A DNA stretch of 19,383 bases. Origin: an uncultured Porphyromonas sp. (GTDB lineage Bacteria > Bacteroidota > Bacteroidia > Bacteroidales > Porphyromonadaceae). Below, one piece after another: positions 7,376-14,600 of this stretch. The translations under genes and the position numbers were made by a program. The stretch spans positions 1 through 19,383 of the forward strand of contig NZ_CALHVI010000014.1 in NCBI RefSeq assembly GCF_938039215.1, written 5' to 3'. The notes beneath the pieces are model-generated. The model worked only from the letters and a program-made list of their open reading frames with translations. It searched no databases and had not been told where the DNA came from. Each line of letters opens with the position of its first letter. The first letter of the stretch is position 1.

Positions 7376-8095
7376 CTAACCCATCTTCTGCTCGAGATAT
7401 TCGATGAGGGGAGTGAAGATCGCATCCTCGATGTAGTTGTGACCTGCGAGATCGAACTCCACGGTGAAGATGTCCTGGAGTACAGAGGTCATCTCATAGC
7501 CCGAGGGAGCTGTGTAGTACTTGATCAGTAGGTTCTTGAGCTCGGTGATTTTGAGCTCGATCTGATCGTGTCGCTTGATGAAGATCCCGATATTGTAGTG
7601 GCTATCTCGTTCGCCAGCCATCAGCTTGCGAGCGTAAGGGAAGACCACACGATCCTCATAGCTCATGTGCTTGCGTACCTCTTCGGCATATTCGTCGAAG
7701 AAGCGACGGATGACATAGGTCAAGTCCTGTGGGCAGTTGGACATGGCCGAGAGCAACCTCTGACGGATGGCAGGGAGGCGGAAGTCAAGGAAGTAGGAGT
7801 GTGAATTTGTTAGGTATTTGAGTAGGCTGTCGAGGTGCACCGAGGCGATCTGCTCGGGGGTCGGGTCGTAGTTCTCTATGATCGAGCTATTGAGGAGTAG
7901 GAGCAGTGTCTTCGTATCCACGTGATGCTCTTGGCAGATCTGTCCGATGCTCTTATCTCCGAAGCCCAGAGGTATCCCGCAGCGAGAGATGATGAGTAGG
8001 GCTGCCGAGCTGCCGAGGATGACGTCGCTCATACGTGAGTGTGCAGTGAAGGGAGCGACAAAGGCATGTCCCTGGAGATGTCTATAGGAATTCAT
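7376..8095 (-). CDS. Hemerythrin (HHE) di-iron protein, RIC/ScdA/YtfE-like
   Basis: This 239-residue cytoplasmic protein has no signal peptide. Residues about 22-70 resemble the ScdA N-terminal domain (MSDVILGSSAALLIISRCGI), but the Cys pair typical of that domain (GIDFCCGG) is replaced by GIPLGFGD. Residues about 88-238 form a four-helix hemerythrin domain with the full ligand pattern: His 99, His 143 with Glu 147, His 176, His 219 with Glu 223. RIC proteins repair Fe-S clusters damaged by nitric oxide or peroxide, and related hemerythrins bind oxygen; which applies here cannot be decided from sequence. The start matches a good promoter (8157-8187) giving a leader of about 55 nt. It is followed by the LuxR-type gene and faces a candidate small RNA transcribed divergently from a near-identical promoter. 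Confidence 0.85.
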   Translation of the reverse strand: MNSYRHLQGHAFVAPFTAHSRMSDVILGSSAALLIISRCGIPLGFGDKSIGQICQEHHVDTKTLLLLLNSSIIENYDPTPEQIASVHLDSLLKYLTNSHSYFLDFRLPAIRQRLLSAMSNCPQDLTYVIRRFFDEYAEEVRKHMSYEDRVVFPYARKLMAGERDSHYNIGIFIKRHDQIELKITELKNLLIKYYTAPSGYEMTSVLQDIFTVEFDLAGHNYIEDAIFTPLIEYLEQKMG

Positions 8096-8156
8096 TGATC
8101 AGAATAGTTGATTTAATACGGCGGACTCTAAGAGGATGATCCTGAAGGATACGGAG

Positions 8157-8187
8157 CAAAGGTAGGCCATTCCCTATCCTCGTACAA
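8157..8187 (-). promoter_or_regulatory. Promoter of the hemerythrin-domain gene
   Basis: On the minus strand a TTG (8187-8185, within ATTGTA) is separated by 20 nt from TACCTTTG (8164-8157), a full Bacteroidetes -33/-7 promoter. Transcription should begin near 8151, 55 nt before the ATG at 8095. Confidence 0.7.
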
Positions 8188-8208
8188 TCCACGAAAGTAG
8201 GTAGATAA

Positions 8209-8298
8209 ATGCTAGATAATCATGATAAATAGGTATTGTAGCCTCGTATCCGAAGCTCTACCTTTGCAATGTGAGAGTGATACAGCTTTATCTAGCAT
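8209..8298. repeat. 11-bp perfect inverted repeat flanking the plus-strand promoter
   Basis: ATGCTAGATAA (8209-8219) and its exact complement TTATCTAGCAT (8288-8298) are 68 bp apart and bracket the whole promoter at 8236-8266. The arms could be paired sites for one regulator, or ends of an invertible promoter segment of the kind used for phase variation in Bacteroidales. Eleven base pairs is short for known invertases, so a regulator site is at least as likely. Confidence 0.5.
8236..8266 (+). promoter_or_regulatory. Promoter of the candidate small RNA
   Basis: TTG (8236-8238, within ATTGTA) is followed after 20 nt by TACCTTTG (8259-8266). Both elements and the spacing are identical to those of the minus-strand promoter at 8157-8187. 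No plus-strand protein gene follows until 11686. Confidence 0.65.
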
Positions 8299-8380
8299 CA
8301 ACTCTTGTAAATAGTAAACCGTTTAAGTGATAAATCGAATGACCTGGCTATCTCGGGAGAGATGGTCAGGTTAGTTTTTA
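8272..8380 (+). ncRNA. Candidate small RNA of about 110 nt
   Basis: Transcription from the promoter at 8236-8266 should start near 8272 and stop at the terminator at 8342-8379. The interval has no credible ORF; the best is a 19-codon GTG frame. The 5' part is A/T-rich and probably unpaired, and contains one arm of the inverted repeat (8288-8298); the 3' end is the terminator hairpin. This layout is typical of a trans-acting small RNA. It lies between the divergent hemerythrin gene and the convergent kinase gene. I do not recognise a known RNA family. Both ends are predicted. Confidence 0.55.
8342..8379 (+). terminator. Intrinsic terminator with T-run (plus strand)
   Basis: ACCTGGCTATCTC (8342-8354) pairs with GAGATGGTCAGGT (8359-8371), 13 pairs with two G-T, around a GGGA tetraloop. 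Five T residues follow at 8375-8379. It is a textbook rho-independent terminator in the plus direction; the minus strand has no T-run after the stem. No plus-strand protein gene precedes it. Confidence 0.8.
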
Positions 8381-8480
8381 TCCCTCCGTCTCTAATCTCC
8401 ATTCATCATTGACCTTTCCCCATGCTTCGAGACTAGGCGAGTGCCAAGTCCCTTGTAGGAAGGGCCTCTAGAGAAGAGAG

Positions 8481-8506
8481 GGAGGAGCGATCAGTCTCGC
8501 TCCTCC
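8481..8506 (-). terminator. Terminator hairpin of the sugar-kinase gene
   Basis: GGAGGAGCGA (8481-8490) pairs perfectly with TCGCTCCTCC (8497-8506) around a 6-nt loop. The stem overlaps the last codons and stop (8491) of the kinase gene, and a pyrimidine-rich tail follows on the minus strand. Confidence 0.6.
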
Positions 8507-9381
8507 AGATATTCCTTGTATTCCTCGGGAAGGGTGGGCATCGCTCCGTGGTGTGAGCAGACAAAGGCTGCTATACGGGTCGCTAGAGCGACAGCCTCTA
8601 GGAGGCAACGTCCAGCGAGGAGGGCGGAGACGAAGCCTGCAGTGAAGGAGTCGCCTGCCCCTACGGTATCTGCGATCTTTACCCGAGCAGAGGGGTGATA
8701 GACACTGCCCTTTGGGTGGTAGATATTGCATCCATCAGCACCTCGGGTGAGGATGACAGCATCAAGATCGTAGCGCTCGAGGATAGCACGACAGACTTCC
8801 TCCATCGTCCCTTCGATACCTAGGAGCTGACCTAGGATGGGGACTTCCTCATCGTTGAGCTTCAGCAGGTCAGCATGCTCCAGAGAGGCATGGATGACCT
8901 CGTAGGTATAGTAGTGGAGACGGATGTTGATGTCGAAGATGCGTAGGCTACCTGCAGGCATAGCCTCAAGCAAGCGCTGGATGGTCGAGGCTGACTGTGG
9001 TGAGCGCTGAGCTAGAGAACCAAAGCATACGGCATCGGTACGCTGGGCTAGGGCTTCGAGTTCCTCCGTGTATTCGATATGATCCCAAGCCACCCCTTCA
9101 GAGATCTCGTAGGAGGGGACTCCTCCTTCGCTAAGTGTGACGAGGACGGTACCCGTAGGATGCTCATTCTCCTGAAGAATGGTCTTCAGCCCCCGTGAAT
9201 GGAGTTGCTCTTTGATCTCTGCTCCAAGGCTATCTCTACCAATCGCACTGATGGAGTAAGCTTCATGGCCGAGCTGCTGACAGTGGTAGGCGAAGTTGGT
9301 AGGAGCTCCTCCGAGGGCTTTGCGGTCAGGGAAGACATCGAAGAGTAGTTCGCCGATGCCGACGATGGTGTACTTCTTCAT
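8491..9381 (-). CDS. PfkB-family sugar kinase (fructokinase-like)
   Basis: This 296-residue soluble protein has the length and motifs of the ribokinase/PfkB family. LGGAPTNFA at 23-31 is the substrate-side glycine motif. VAWD and FGSLAQR segments are typical of bacterial fructokinases, TRGADG at 212-217 lies near the nucleotide site, and DTVGAGDSFTAGF at 238-250 holds the catalytic base Asp 244 and the anion hole. It should phosphorylate a hexose, most likely fructose, with ATP in the cytoplasm; the exact sugar cannot be fixed from sequence. It starts 41 bp after the holin-family gene on the same strand and may be cotranscribed with it. No sugar transporter is adjacent. Confidence 0.85.
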   Translation of the reverse strand: MKKYTIVGIGELLFDVFPDRKALGGAPTNFAYHCQQLGHEAYSISAIGRDSLGAEIKEQLHSRGLKTILQENEHPTGTVLVTLSEGGVPSYEISEGVAWDHIEYTEELEALAQRTDAVCFGSLAQRSPQSASTIQRLLEAMPAGSLRIFDINIRLHYYTYEVIHASLEHADLLKLNDEEVPILGQLLGIEGTMEEVCRAILERYDLDAVILTRGADGCNIYHPKGSVYHPSARVKIADTVGAGDSFTAGFVSALLAGRCLLEAVALATRIAAFVCSHHGAMPTLPEEYKEYLEERD

Positions 9382-9422
9382 ATACCTTATATATAGTATG
9401 TAGGTGGGGGAGGGAATACTAT

Positions 9423-10277
9423 CTAGCGTCTACGCCAAGAGGGCCTTTTCGCCTTGGCCTTCTTCCCCGAGAAGAGACGGAATAGGAGACCTTGGGTTTG
9501 GCTTGCTAAGATGCCGAGGAGGGTAGGGCTGAGGAAGTCCCAAGCCATAAGTAGGTAGGGTGTGTACTTGGCTAGCTTACTCTTAGGCTGCTTCTCCTCC
9601 TCAAGAGCTCTCTTGCTGAAGAGGTGAGAGTGCTCGGGAGCTCTATAGCCTAGTCGCTCTAGGATGTTGCCAAGCACGGGGACACTGGCGACGCAGTAGA
9701 GAGCTTCGTCACGGACATAGTCGGAGATGATCTCTCGACGATGGTCTCGGAGGTAGGTCATCCCACGTACTACCTGTGGGAAGGTCTCGTCTTGTAGGAT
9801 GAGTGTCTGGTAGCGAGCTTGCTCAAGGACAAGGTAGGAACCACCATTTCGGATGGAGCGTGAGGGGCTGTTGTACTTCTGTCTCCGTAGATAGGGGATG
9901 AGGTCAAGGCGTAGGTTGATACGCTTCGTCTCGGCTAGCGCCTTGCGTGCGACGGCATCACGGACGGCCTTAGTGATCCAAGGGCGTACGAGCACGACTA
10001 GGAGCATGAGCCCTAGATAGCCGGTAGCAAGGTAGAGGAAGCCTAGCGCAGGGGAAGACTCACTCCAAGTGGCTAGTGCAAAGCCGAGAGCGATATTGAG
10101 CGCAAGGAAGAGGAAGAAGAAGAGCAGAGCTAAGATCCCCCAGAAGACGAATGAGGAGGCTCCACGAGCAACAGCACCTCCCAAGGAGAGGGCTGTGATA
10201 TCTATACGTTCTCGGGAGAGAGCCGTGAGGTGATGGGCAAGCTGGGAAAGGGAAAAACCGCTATTCTGTGACTTCAT
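9423..10277 (-). CDS. YqjE / phage-holin-family inner-membrane protein with long C-terminal extension
   Basis: This 284-residue protein begins with an amphipathic segment, then two transmembrane helices at about 42-68 and 77-98 separated by a short loop, as in the DUF1469/YqjE (holin superfamily 3.6) group. That core is usually only about 110-130 residues. Here a basic, helical C-terminal part of about 170 residues follows (YLRRQKYN, RDHRREIISDYVRDEAL) and ends in a very basic tail (KKAKAKRPSWRRR); a third hydrophobic segment lies near 245-270. It follows a YtxH gene on the same strand, the usual Bacteroidetes arrangement, and the extension may represent a fusion with the small protein that often comes third. 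No phage genes are nearby, so a lytic holin is unlikely; an envelope-stress or membrane-organisation role is inferred. Confidence 0.7.
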   Translation of the reverse strand: MKSQNSGFSLSQLAHHLTALSRERIDITALSLGGAVARGASSFVFWGILALLFFFLFLALNIALGFALATWSESSPALGFLYLATGYLGLMLLVVLVRPWITKAVRDAVARKALAETKRINLRLDLIPYLRRQKYNSPSRSIRNGGSYLVLEQARYQTLILQDETFPQVVRGMTYLRDHRREIISDYVRDEALYCVASVPVLGNILERLGYRAPEHSHLFSKRALEEEKQPKSKLAKYTPYLLMAWDFLSPTLLGILASQTQGLLFRLFSGKKAKAKRPSWRRR

Positions 10278-10307
10278 AGAGCTTCGTACTTCGAGGGATG
10301 ATAAACT

Positions 10308-10370
10308 AAGAGGCGAATACGCCGAGATCTACGTGCGAGAAGTAGCGCCTATCACGGGTATTCGCCTCTT
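10308..10370 (-). terminator. Hairpin terminator after the YtxH gene
   Basis: AAGAGGCGAATAC (10308-10320) and GTATTCGCCTCTT (10358-10370) form a perfect 13-bp stem; the 37-nt interior contains a smaller CTAC/GTAG stem. It starts 18 bp after the YtxH stop at 10389, and on the minus strand the stem is followed by TTAGTTTATC. It should end or attenuate transcription before the holin-family gene. Confidence 0.65.
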
Positions 10371-10388
10371 GATTTGGGGGCGGGAAGG

Positions 10389-10640
10389 CTAGTCGTTGCC
10401 TTCGATCTCATCGAGCAGATCGTTGGTCTCTTCGGTGAGCTTGTTGCGGTAGCGATTGTAGCGGTCCTTAGCTTCGTAGTATCCTTCGACGATGCTATCG
10501 CGAGCACGTTCTACGGAGCTAGAGAAGTTATCAGCGAAGGCTTCACGCTTACGACGGTCAGAGAAGTAAGCTGCTGCAGCACCTGCGGCTGCTCCGATGA
10601 GGATGCCGAGGACGAAATTTCCACTTGAGCACTTAGACAT
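10389..10640 (-). CDS. YtxH domain-containing small protein
   Basis: This 83-residue protein has a Gly/Ala-rich transmembrane segment at about 8-26 (FVLGILIGAAAGAAAAYF), immediately followed by basic residues (SDRRKREAF), then a charged amphipathic helix to the C-terminus. This is the YtxH (PF12732) layout, usually linked to general stress response. A weak -7-like TACCTTTA on the minus strand (10687-10680), lacking the final G, could drive it with a leader of about 35 nt. It pairs with the holin-family gene downstream, with a hairpin between them. Confidence 0.8.
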   Translation of the reverse strand: MSKCSSGNFVLGILIGAAAGAAAAYFSDRRKREAFADNFSSSVERARDSIVEGYYEAKDRYNRYRNKLTEETNDLLDEIEGND

Positions 10641-10966
10641 AATCCTATTCGATTAGAGATTAATAATGTATGAACAACGTAAAGGTAAGATTATTTCCTG
10701 ATTTTAGCTAGACTTGTCTGCTAAGGCGGGGTGAACTTGCCCTAGATCTCCATCGCTTATGGTGGCTCTAGTTCAACGAGAAGGATTGGATTGAGCTAAG
10801 CCAGAGGCATCGGTATGCGAGGGATTGACTTGTCGCATCCTTTTCGGTTTGCTATTGGGACGAGGAAATCAAGCTGGCACAGGACCTCGTTTCTTTAGTT
10901 TCTTCATGGGGATATTTCCTTGCTCTACCCCTTCAAAATAGGCACATGCGGAGGGGTGGTTAAGCG
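10641..10966. other. Non-coding region with several short hairpins
   Basis: No credible ORF. Three short inverted repeats occur in series: CTAGA/TCTAG (10742-10746 and 10767-10771, with inner CCAT/ATGG and outer TGAA/TTCA), ATGCGA/TCGCAT (10815-10820 and 10833-10838), and ACGAGG/CCTCGT (10860-10865 and 10885-10890), the last followed by a T-rich stretch on the plus strand. No promoter was found for a transcript, so this may be decayed sequence or a structured untranslated region. Confidence 0.35.
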
Positions 10967-11048
10967 ACCTATGGTAGGTCGGTCAGAAAACCTACTGTGG
11001 GTCGGTCGACCGACCTACCGTGGGTCGCAAGGACGACCTACAGTAGGT
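10967..11048. repeat. Second tandem palindromic array: four units at exact 23-bp period
   Basis: Units start at 10967, 10990, 11013 and 11036: ACCTATGGTAGGT, ACCTACTGTGGGT, ACCTACCGTGGGT and ACCTACAGTAGGT. The outer bases are conserved (ACCTA, TRGGT) while the central three vary. The 10-bp spacers begin with CG, as in the first array. The segment 11000-11015 is itself a perfect 16-bp palindrome spanning one spacer. With the array at 4173-4300 it shares the consensus ACCYA-N3-TRGGT and the period, so both belong to one repeat family. It lies 565 bp upstream of the SusC promoter. Confidence 0.85.
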
Positions 11049-11447
11049 TTTATTTGGCTGTTGCTAGAAGGTGTGCTCTGCCGCCTGTGGAGTAGCTCTA
11101 TGAAGGTGATGCTCAGTTGAGCTGCTTTGGTTGGAGGGCGATGGGGAAATAGCTGGTAGTCTTGAGGTGGAATATTAGCCTAGTCATATACCACTCCTTG
11201 AAAGCTCAAGGAAGATCATCGCTGGACCCTTGTATGCCTTGCGCTTAGATTTTGGGGCTAATATGCCGAGTCTCCTGACCCCAATAATAGGGTTTAGAAA
11301 TCTGTTAAGACTTAATAATAACTTGAAATGTGTCTTTTTGCCTTGAGAAGGGGGCGTATTTTGGTATAGTGACTGGGTTTCCCGATTGGATGGAGTGGGA
11401 GGAGCGGGGGGATTGGGAGGAGATCTCTCAATAATTAACCAGTGTGA
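11049..11447. other. Non-coding region upstream of the uptake operon
   Basis: No credible ORF, RNA gene or mobile element is visible. A small 7-bp hairpin (TCCTTGA/TCAAGGA, 11195-11201 and 11206-11212) is the only clear structure. Composition becomes more A/T-rich towards the SusC gene. Confidence 0.4.
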
Positions 11448-11468
11448 GATCTATAAATTTTATAGATC
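11448..11468. promoter_or_regulatory. Perfect 21-bp palindrome, candidate operator
   Basis: GATCTATAAA and TTTATAGATC flank a single central T (11458), a perfect 10-1-10 palindrome. It is A/T-rich and lies about 145 bp upstream of the SusC -33 element, as expected for a dimeric regulator site. A smaller palindrome, AGACC-GT-GGTCT, lies at 11516-11527. Confidence 0.5.
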
Positions 11469-11612
11469 ATTTGGGGGTGATAATGCCTTGTTTTGCCTGC
11501 GTTTTCACTCTACTTAGACCGTGGTCTTGTCATAATGATCTGTTAATCATGGGAAGTCAGGAAATAAAATACTTTAATTAAAAAGTTAAGGAATAGGGGT
11601 TGTTAAATGCTG

Positions 11613-11642
11613 TTGCCCTATGTTCTCTTTTCTTTAATTTTG
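11613..11642 (+). promoter_or_regulatory. Promoter of the SusC/SusD operon
   Basis: TTG (11613-11615, within TGTTG) and TAATTTTG (11635-11642) are separated by 19 nt, a full Bacteroidetes -33/-7 match. Transcription should begin near 11648, giving a leader of about 38 nt before the ATG at 11686. Confidence 0.7.
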
Positions 11643-11685
11643 CCCCGCAATCAGCACAAAACAAATACAGCATCAAGGTTAGATT

Positions 11686-14600
11686 ATGCTTACAAAATTA
11701 CGTAGTCTCATCGCCTGCCTGATCCTGGTGATCGTCGGTGCACTACCTGCGTATGCCCAGATGGTCTTGGTACATGGTAAGGTCGTGGACCAATCGGGAG
11801 CTCCTCTCTCGGGTGTATCCATCACCTCCAAGCAAGACGCATCGAAGCGTACGCTCTCAGCCACTGACGGTACCTTCTCCCTTCAGGTAGGAGAAAAGAC
11901 CGTACTCGTCTTCTCTCTCAATGGGAAGAAGACGGTCGAGTTGCAGGCCTCAGCAGATTCTCTGCTTGTCAAACTCGAGAATGAAGTCCATGCCGCCGGT
12001 GTCACTACGATGCGTCAGGCTACCTCCGTCAAGAGTACCTATTACCCACTGTGGGTTATCGATGGAGTGATCTACAAGGAAGACAAGAACTTCAATGTCG
12101 CAGACCTTGCTTCTCCCGAAGCTAAGCGCCTCATTGCTGCAGCTCTTCCTGGTCTCTCTGAAAGCGATATCCAGAGCTTCCAAGTCATCAATGACGCTTC
12201 GGCTACCGCTCTCTATGGTCAGCGCGCCCTCGGGGGGGTCATCTCGGTCCGCACAAGTAAGGCAGGGCAGGGGACGAACTCCTTCACCTATCAGGCCGAG
12301 CTTACCTATCGAGCTATCCCTTCTTATCGTGAGTACAACATTCTGAACTCTCAGGACCAGATGGCCGTCTTCAATGAAATGGCCAATGGTAAGAGCCTCG
12401 ATAACGAAGCGGTCTTTATCGCCTCTCAGTATGGGGTCTATGGCTACCTCTACAATAGCATATATAAGTATAATGATGCTACTGGCGAGTACGGTGTCCT
12501 CAATACCGATGCAGGTCGTGCTGCTTACCTCCGTGCTGCGGAGCTTCGCAATACGAACTGGTTCAAGGAACTCTTCCAGCACAGCATCCGCCATCAGCAT
12601 ACCTTGACCTTCTCTACAGGTACGCAGAAGGCAAACTATTATGCTTCGCTCAATGCTAACCTCGACCCAGGGTGGAACAAGTATGAGAACTCTCAGACTT
12701 ACTCGTTCAACTTCAACGCTGATTTCAGACCCTTCAAGGGGTGGAGCTTCGGTATCCGCTCTACAGCCTCCTACGGCAAGGTGCGTTATGGCGGTGACTG
12801 GCGCCCAGGGAACTATGCTCCTACTGCCAGCCGTACGCTAGACCCCAACGCTTTCTATGCGTATGACTACACGCCGTTCAATATCAAGCACGAGCTCCAG
12901 CACAATACTCGTGACTACAAGACGGCTAACCTCTCCATGCAAGCCACCATCGACTGGCAGCCCATCAACCAGCTCCGTTTCTCGGTCCTCGGCGCTCTAC
13001 GCTATCGTGACCAGTATGGTGTCACCGACCGTGATGAGCAGTCTAATGCCGCTCAGGTCTATCGCAACATTAGCAAGAGTATCATCCGAGACAACAACAG
13101 CTACCTCTATAAGCCCCTTGATAATCCTACGGCCATCCCACAGATCGTGATGCCCTATGGTGGTATCCGCAATTCGCAGAACATCATCGATGAGCGCTAC
13201 GACGGTCAGGCTAAGATCCACTACAATGATAGCTTCGGTAGCAACGGCCAGCACAGCCTCTCAGCTGTCGGCGGTCTGGAAGTCTTCGAAGAACGTCACC
13301 TCAATGAGTGGTTCGATGCTTATGGGGTCAACTACAACCTTGGTTATCTGACTACCTATTCTCCTCTGCTCTTCACGAACCTTCGTAACAAGAGCAAGCA
13401 GTACTATAGCATCCATCCTACGCTTAACCGTGGGGTCTCGCTCGTCGGTAATGTCGACTACACCCTCCTCGGTCGCTACCGTGTGAATGCTTCGTATCGT
13501 CGTGAAGGGACGAACCAGTTCGGTCGTGCTCGCACTATCCGCTATATCCCCACTTGGAATGTCGGTGCTACTTGGACGATCGACCAGGAAGCCTTCTTCT
13601 CCAAGCTCAAGCCTCTCTCTTCGCTCTCGATGAATCTCTCCTATGGGATGTCGGGGACGATCCCCTTCGTGCACAACGCACTTCCTCGTCTGAAGACGCT
13701 TCTTCCCTTCTTCGGGGATGCTAACCTCATCGAGCCAGGGCTCTATATCAATGAGCCTGCGAACTTCGACCTGACTTATGAGAAGATGTATGAGCTCAAC
13801 TGGGGGATCAACTTCGGTCTCTTTGACGAGCGTATCTCAGCAGGGGTAACCCTCTTCAATCGTCAGGGTCGTGACCTCATCGACCAGGTATTCCCTCAGG
13901 GTACTGGTGGCTTCGTCGACTATCTCTATGGGAACGTCGCTCAGATGACTGCTAAGGGGATCGAGCTCTCGCTGACCACGCAGAATATCCGCACCCGCGA
14001 CTTCTCTTGGTCTACCTCAATCTCCTACTCACGCAATACCAATAAGGTGACGCGCCTCAATACCAGCCCCTCAGTGACGAACCTCACGGATGGTGCTGCT
14101 CGTCAGGGCTATCCTCTGAATGCACTCTTCTCTATCCCCTTCTACAAGCTGGACGAGAACGGGCATCCTCGCTTCTTCCTCCCCAATGGTGCAGATGTGC
14201 TACCTGATGGTCGCCACATCACCAGCCCTAAGCATGGAGGACAGGTCGCTTGGACGGCTTCTAACCCTGAGGATATCGACTACCTCGTCTACTCGGGTAC
14301 TCAGACACCTACCGACCAAGGTGGTATCAACAATAGCTTTAGCTTCAAGAACTTCCGCCTCGGTGTCTACATCTACTACTCCTTCGGTGGTGTGATGCGC
14401 CTGCCCGAGCAGTTTGCTACGAAGTACAATGACTATCAGGTCATGGGTAAGGAGTTCAATCGCCGCTGGCTACGTGCTGGCGACGAAGAGCGTACGAATG
14501 TCCCTGTGATCGCTACGGATGCTCACCGTCAGGCTAACCCCTACCTGAGCAATGCCTACACGAACTACAACAAGTCTGATGTCCGCGTCGCTAAAACTGA

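Noticed and set aside
9423..10277. Prophage lysis gene
   Set aside because: Holin-family name only; there are no phage structural, lysin or integrase genes, and the YtxH pairing is a normal Bacteroidetes chromosomal context.
10920..11120. Open frame of 66 codons on the plus strand
   Set aside because: It is built from the second palindromic array (repeated Gly-Arg segments) and no promoter or family supports it.
11950..12600. Long antisense frame (216 codons) inside the SusC gene
   Set aside because: Codon bias of the SusC gene keeps the opposite strand open; the SusC reading is clearly supported by domain motifs.
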